This document shows, piece by piece, positions 62,048 through 64,000 of a stretch of DNA of 64,000 bases (position 1 is its first letter; each line of letters opens with the position of its first letter). The DNA lies in the NCBI RefSeq assembly GCF_030685535.1, contig NZ_CP131599.1:310001-374000 (forward strand). The letters run 5' to 3'. The notes below the pieces were generated by a model. The model was not told the DNA's origin. It worked only from the letters and a program-made list of their open reading frames with translations, and did no database searches. Source of the DNA: Photobacterium leiognathi (GTDB lineage Bacteria; Pseudomonadota; Gammaproteobacteria; Enterobacterales; Vibrionaceae). The translations under genes and the position numbers were made by a program.

Positions 62048-64000
62048 TTGTTTGCCCAGCGAAGCTGGCAAACCCGTCAGGTTGCAAGAAACCTAAATCA
62101 CCCCGACTGAGGGGAAGATAATCCGAATCGCAAGGGCGTTGCTGACCAACGGTAGGGTCTGAAGGAAGCGATAGGAAGTTAACATTACACAACGAAAGTG
62201 AACCTGATTCGGCAGTCTAGGTGGGTAAGCGTGCAAAATAGCGCAAAGCCCAATACTCAGTCAGACCTATGCTGTGTTTGAGGGTGGAATTGTTAACAGG
62301 GAGCCAGTGCAGTAACTGGGGAAGCCTGGCACCACATCCGGGCAAACGCCGGAAGCACCCGTACAAAGTGAGAGCCAAGACGCGTGTTGGTGTGAGGTGG
62401 CAGATGAATCCGTAGTAGTGAGTAAGGCTCGGCCAGAGAAACCCAGTAATGGTGTGGAGGATAAAACCGAGCTGACCATTAGCAACATGTCTAATGGGGC
62501 ACCTGTCAGTCAAAAGCCGATGGGTGTTGCGAAGGGAGGAAGTACATTTTAAGTCTATGATGAGCAGATGCTTTTTTTTCGTGGTACACAAACCGAGTCG
62601 CTATCGGGGTATTCCTGTCTGGTTATCTGTGGAAACAGAGTACTGGGCTGAGAAACCGCACACGGGAGTAATCCTGATGAACAGACGTATATTGCCATTG
62701 TGCTAGAAAGCGGATGAGCAGGATGAAATAGACCAACATGGAAAGAAAACAGATTGCCCCCACATAGCACACAACCTAAAGGAAGACAGTGAGAGTGTAT
62801 TACAGCTTGTACGGTCATCTGCTTGATAAAGCACGATTGTACAAAGGATTTAAAAAGGTGTGGAAAGCGAAAGGCGCGGCCGGAATAGATAGGCAGAGCC
62901 TGAGCGATTTCGCCTCAAATCTGAGTGATAACCTCGATCAACTGTTTCTTGAACTGAAAACTAAGCAATATCAGCCCCAACAGGTCAGACGGGGCGAAAT
63001 CCCAAAAGACGATGGTGGCGTTCGGCTGCTTGGTATCCCTTGTGTAAGGGATAGAGTTGTCCAACAAACCCTCAATGACCTGTTAACCCCCATCTTCGAG
63101 ATGCAGTTTCACCCATCGAGTTTTGGGTATAGACCGCAGCGAAGTTGTCACGATGCTATCAATAAAGCCACGATGTTCATTCGCCGTTATGGCCTACAAC
63201 ATGTCGTGGATATGGATCTGTCGAAGTGCTTTGATAAGCTCGATCATGAGTTCATCCTCACAAGTATCAGAAAGCGGATCAGCGATAGCAGCATATTGGC
63301 ACTGATCAAACAGTTCCTCGTCAGTGGCGTCATGGTGGAAGGGCAATGGCAGGAAACGAAAGTCGGGAGTCCACAAGGAGGGGGGATAAGCCCACTCATC
63401 GCCAATATCTATCTGGACGCGTTCGATCAAGAAATGAGGAAACGCGGCCATAGGATCGTGCGCTATGCGGATGATATTCTGATTTTCTGTCGCAGTCGTG
63501 CAGGTGCCAATAATGCAATGGTACAGGCAACGAAAATATTAGAAAAGACACTGAAATTAACGGTGAATCCCCATAAGTCCCACATTGCTCATAGCGATGA
63601 AGGTGTGAAATTTCTGGGTGTTGAAATCGGGAGTCGACACACCCGCATTCAACCCAAGAAACTGTCAGGTTTTAAAGCCAAGCTGAAGGGGCTGACACGG
63701 CGTAACAGTGGCAAGCCATTAATGGAAGTGATCAATATGTTGAACCCTCTTTTAATAGGGTTCAGCCAATATTTCCGGATAGCGAATACAAAGAGGGAGT
63801 TTAAGAAAATAGCGGCATGGCTGAGACGAAGGTTGAGAAGTCTCCAACTAAAGCTTTGGAAGAAGCCGAGTAAGCTTCATCGGGAGTTGAAACAACGAGG
63901 ATATAAACCGCCGTTCAGTTACATCCGTATGTCTGGTTGGAGGAGTTCTGCGAGTCCATTAGCATGCTACGCCATGACAAACCAATGGTTCAATGAACTT
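62048..64000 (+). mobile_element. Group II intron, 3' end beyond the window
   Basis: About 740 bases of structured, GC-richer, ORF-free sequence precede a reverse transcriptase gene, as in intron domains I-IV. The first helix pairs GTTTGCC with GGCAAAC. The 5' end here reads GTTTG, where GTGYG is the usual start, so the boundary is approximate. Its position right after a strong intrinsic terminator is the target habit of class C group II introns. Domains V and VI are not seen because the window ends inside the ORF. Base composition differs from that of the neighbouring genes, a sign of transfer. Confidence 0.85.
62789..64000 (+). CDS. ltrA: Group II intron reverse transcriptase/maturase, 3' partial
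   Basis: The frame is open to the last base of the window (404 codons seen). It encodes the intron protein needed for splicing and retrohoming. Reverse transcriptase blocks include GVRLLGIPCVRDRVVQ, the SFGYRPQRSC block, GSPQGGGISPLIANIYLD and the catalytic YADD at residues 226-229. The maturase domain includes GFSQYFRIANTKREFKKIA. No HNH endonuclease is seen before the window end, which agrees with class C. The start is GTG, either 62789 or 62795. AAAGGAAG ends 3 or 9 bases upstream, so 62795 is equally possible. Confidence 0.9.
   Translation, partial: MRVYYSLYGHLLDKARLYKGFKKVWKAKGAAGIDRQSLSDFASNLSDNLDQLFLELKTKQYQPQQVRRGEIPKDDGGVRLLGIPCVRDRVVQQTLNDLLTPIFEMQFHPSSFGYRPQRSCHDAINKATMFIRRYGLQHVVDMDLSKCFDKLDHEFILTSIRKRISDSSILALIKQFLVSGVMVEGQWQETKVGSPQGGGISPLIANIYLDAFDQEMRKRGHRIVRYADDILIFCRSRAGANNAMVQATKILEKTLKLTVNPHKSHIAHSDEGVKFLGVEIGSRHTRIQPKKLSGFKAKLKGLTRRNSGKPLMEVINMLNPLLIGFSQYFRIANTKREFKKIAAWLRRRLRSLQLKLWKKPSKLHRELKQRGYKPPFSYIRMSGWRSSASPLACYAMTNQWFNEL

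Noticed and set aside
62217..62818. Several overlapping frames in the intron 5' part
   Set aside because: They lie in the structured RNA domains of a group II intron, conflict with each other and lack ribosome binding sites.

Overview
This window is a low-GC gammaproteobacterial chromosome segment that fits the family Vibrionaceae, most probably a Photobacterium. The grounds are protein resemblance and layout, with no database search: rbsK-rbsR, a torYZ-type pair, a chitinase with PKD and chitin-binding domains, OlsF, a DUF3010 protein, a Dld-II-type lactate dehydrogenase and a short inverted-repeat element. The genes are mostly chromosomal housekeeping or niche genes in short transcription units with clear intrinsic terminators. 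There is no rRNA, CRISPR array or prophage.

Layout. 1-2.6 kb: end of ribokinase, RbsR and a LysR regulator. 2.7-5.1 kb: lipocalin-like protein, Bcr/CflA efflux pump, periplasmic Cu/Zn superoxide dismutase. 5.3-8.9 kb: pentaheme cytochrome TorY and molybdoenzyme TorZ. 9.1-12.8 kb: a stand-alone MinE-like protein and a large sensor HD-GYP phosphodiesterase. 13.2-20.1 kb: MFS transporter, potassium transporter Kup, a shortened KdpD-like kinase with a KdpE-like regulator, a small membrane protein, TatE and a small unknown. 20.3-20.7 kb: tRNA-Ser, -Thr, -Tyr and -Asn, followed on the other strand by a GGA-rich region that looks like a CsrB-type RNA. 21.3-29.4 kb: MarC-type protein, two tandem L,D-transpeptidase-like proteins, FabV with an esterase, a metalloprotease-like lipoprotein, Ogt and an M14 peptidase. 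29.6-36.2 kb: Dps, an asparagine-synthetase-like enzyme with a Nudix hydrolase, a META lipoprotein, an FAH-family enzyme, a DUF3820 protein, an LRR lipoprotein, a YaeR-like VOC protein and a lone ParA. 36.3-44.2 kb: MscS channel, MFS pump, HerA-like ATPase, double rhodanese, chitinase. 44.4-51.9 kb: small conserved-looking genes, MogA, CreA and OlsF. 52-59 kb: membrane and Cys-rich proteins, a broken lhgO, GNAT and SRPBCC proteins, an LRR-like periplasmic protein, a beta-barrel, a Gre-like factor and a LysR regulator. 59.2-62 kb: D-lactate dehydrogenase. 62-64 kb: a group II intron with its reverse transcriptase, cut by the window end.

How the parts work together. TorZ needs molybdopterin, to which MogA contributes, and Tat export, to which TatE contributes. 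Kup and the KdpDE-like pair suggest a potassium-response locus. Chitinase, ribose genes and D-lactate oxidation fit a chitin-using marine heterotroph with anaerobic respiration.

The least expected content lies between the annotated genes. The clearest case is a minus-strand unit at 26.2-26.4 kb with a near-consensus promoter, a 5' hairpin, a strong ribosome binding site, a 16-codon ORF and an intrinsic terminator. Several other small ORFs with good ribosome binding sites (22.1, 37.4, 37.8, 45.1 and 55.7 kb), the MinE-like orphan, the CsrB-like RNA and an inverted-repeat element sitting between mogA and its terminator also deserve checking.
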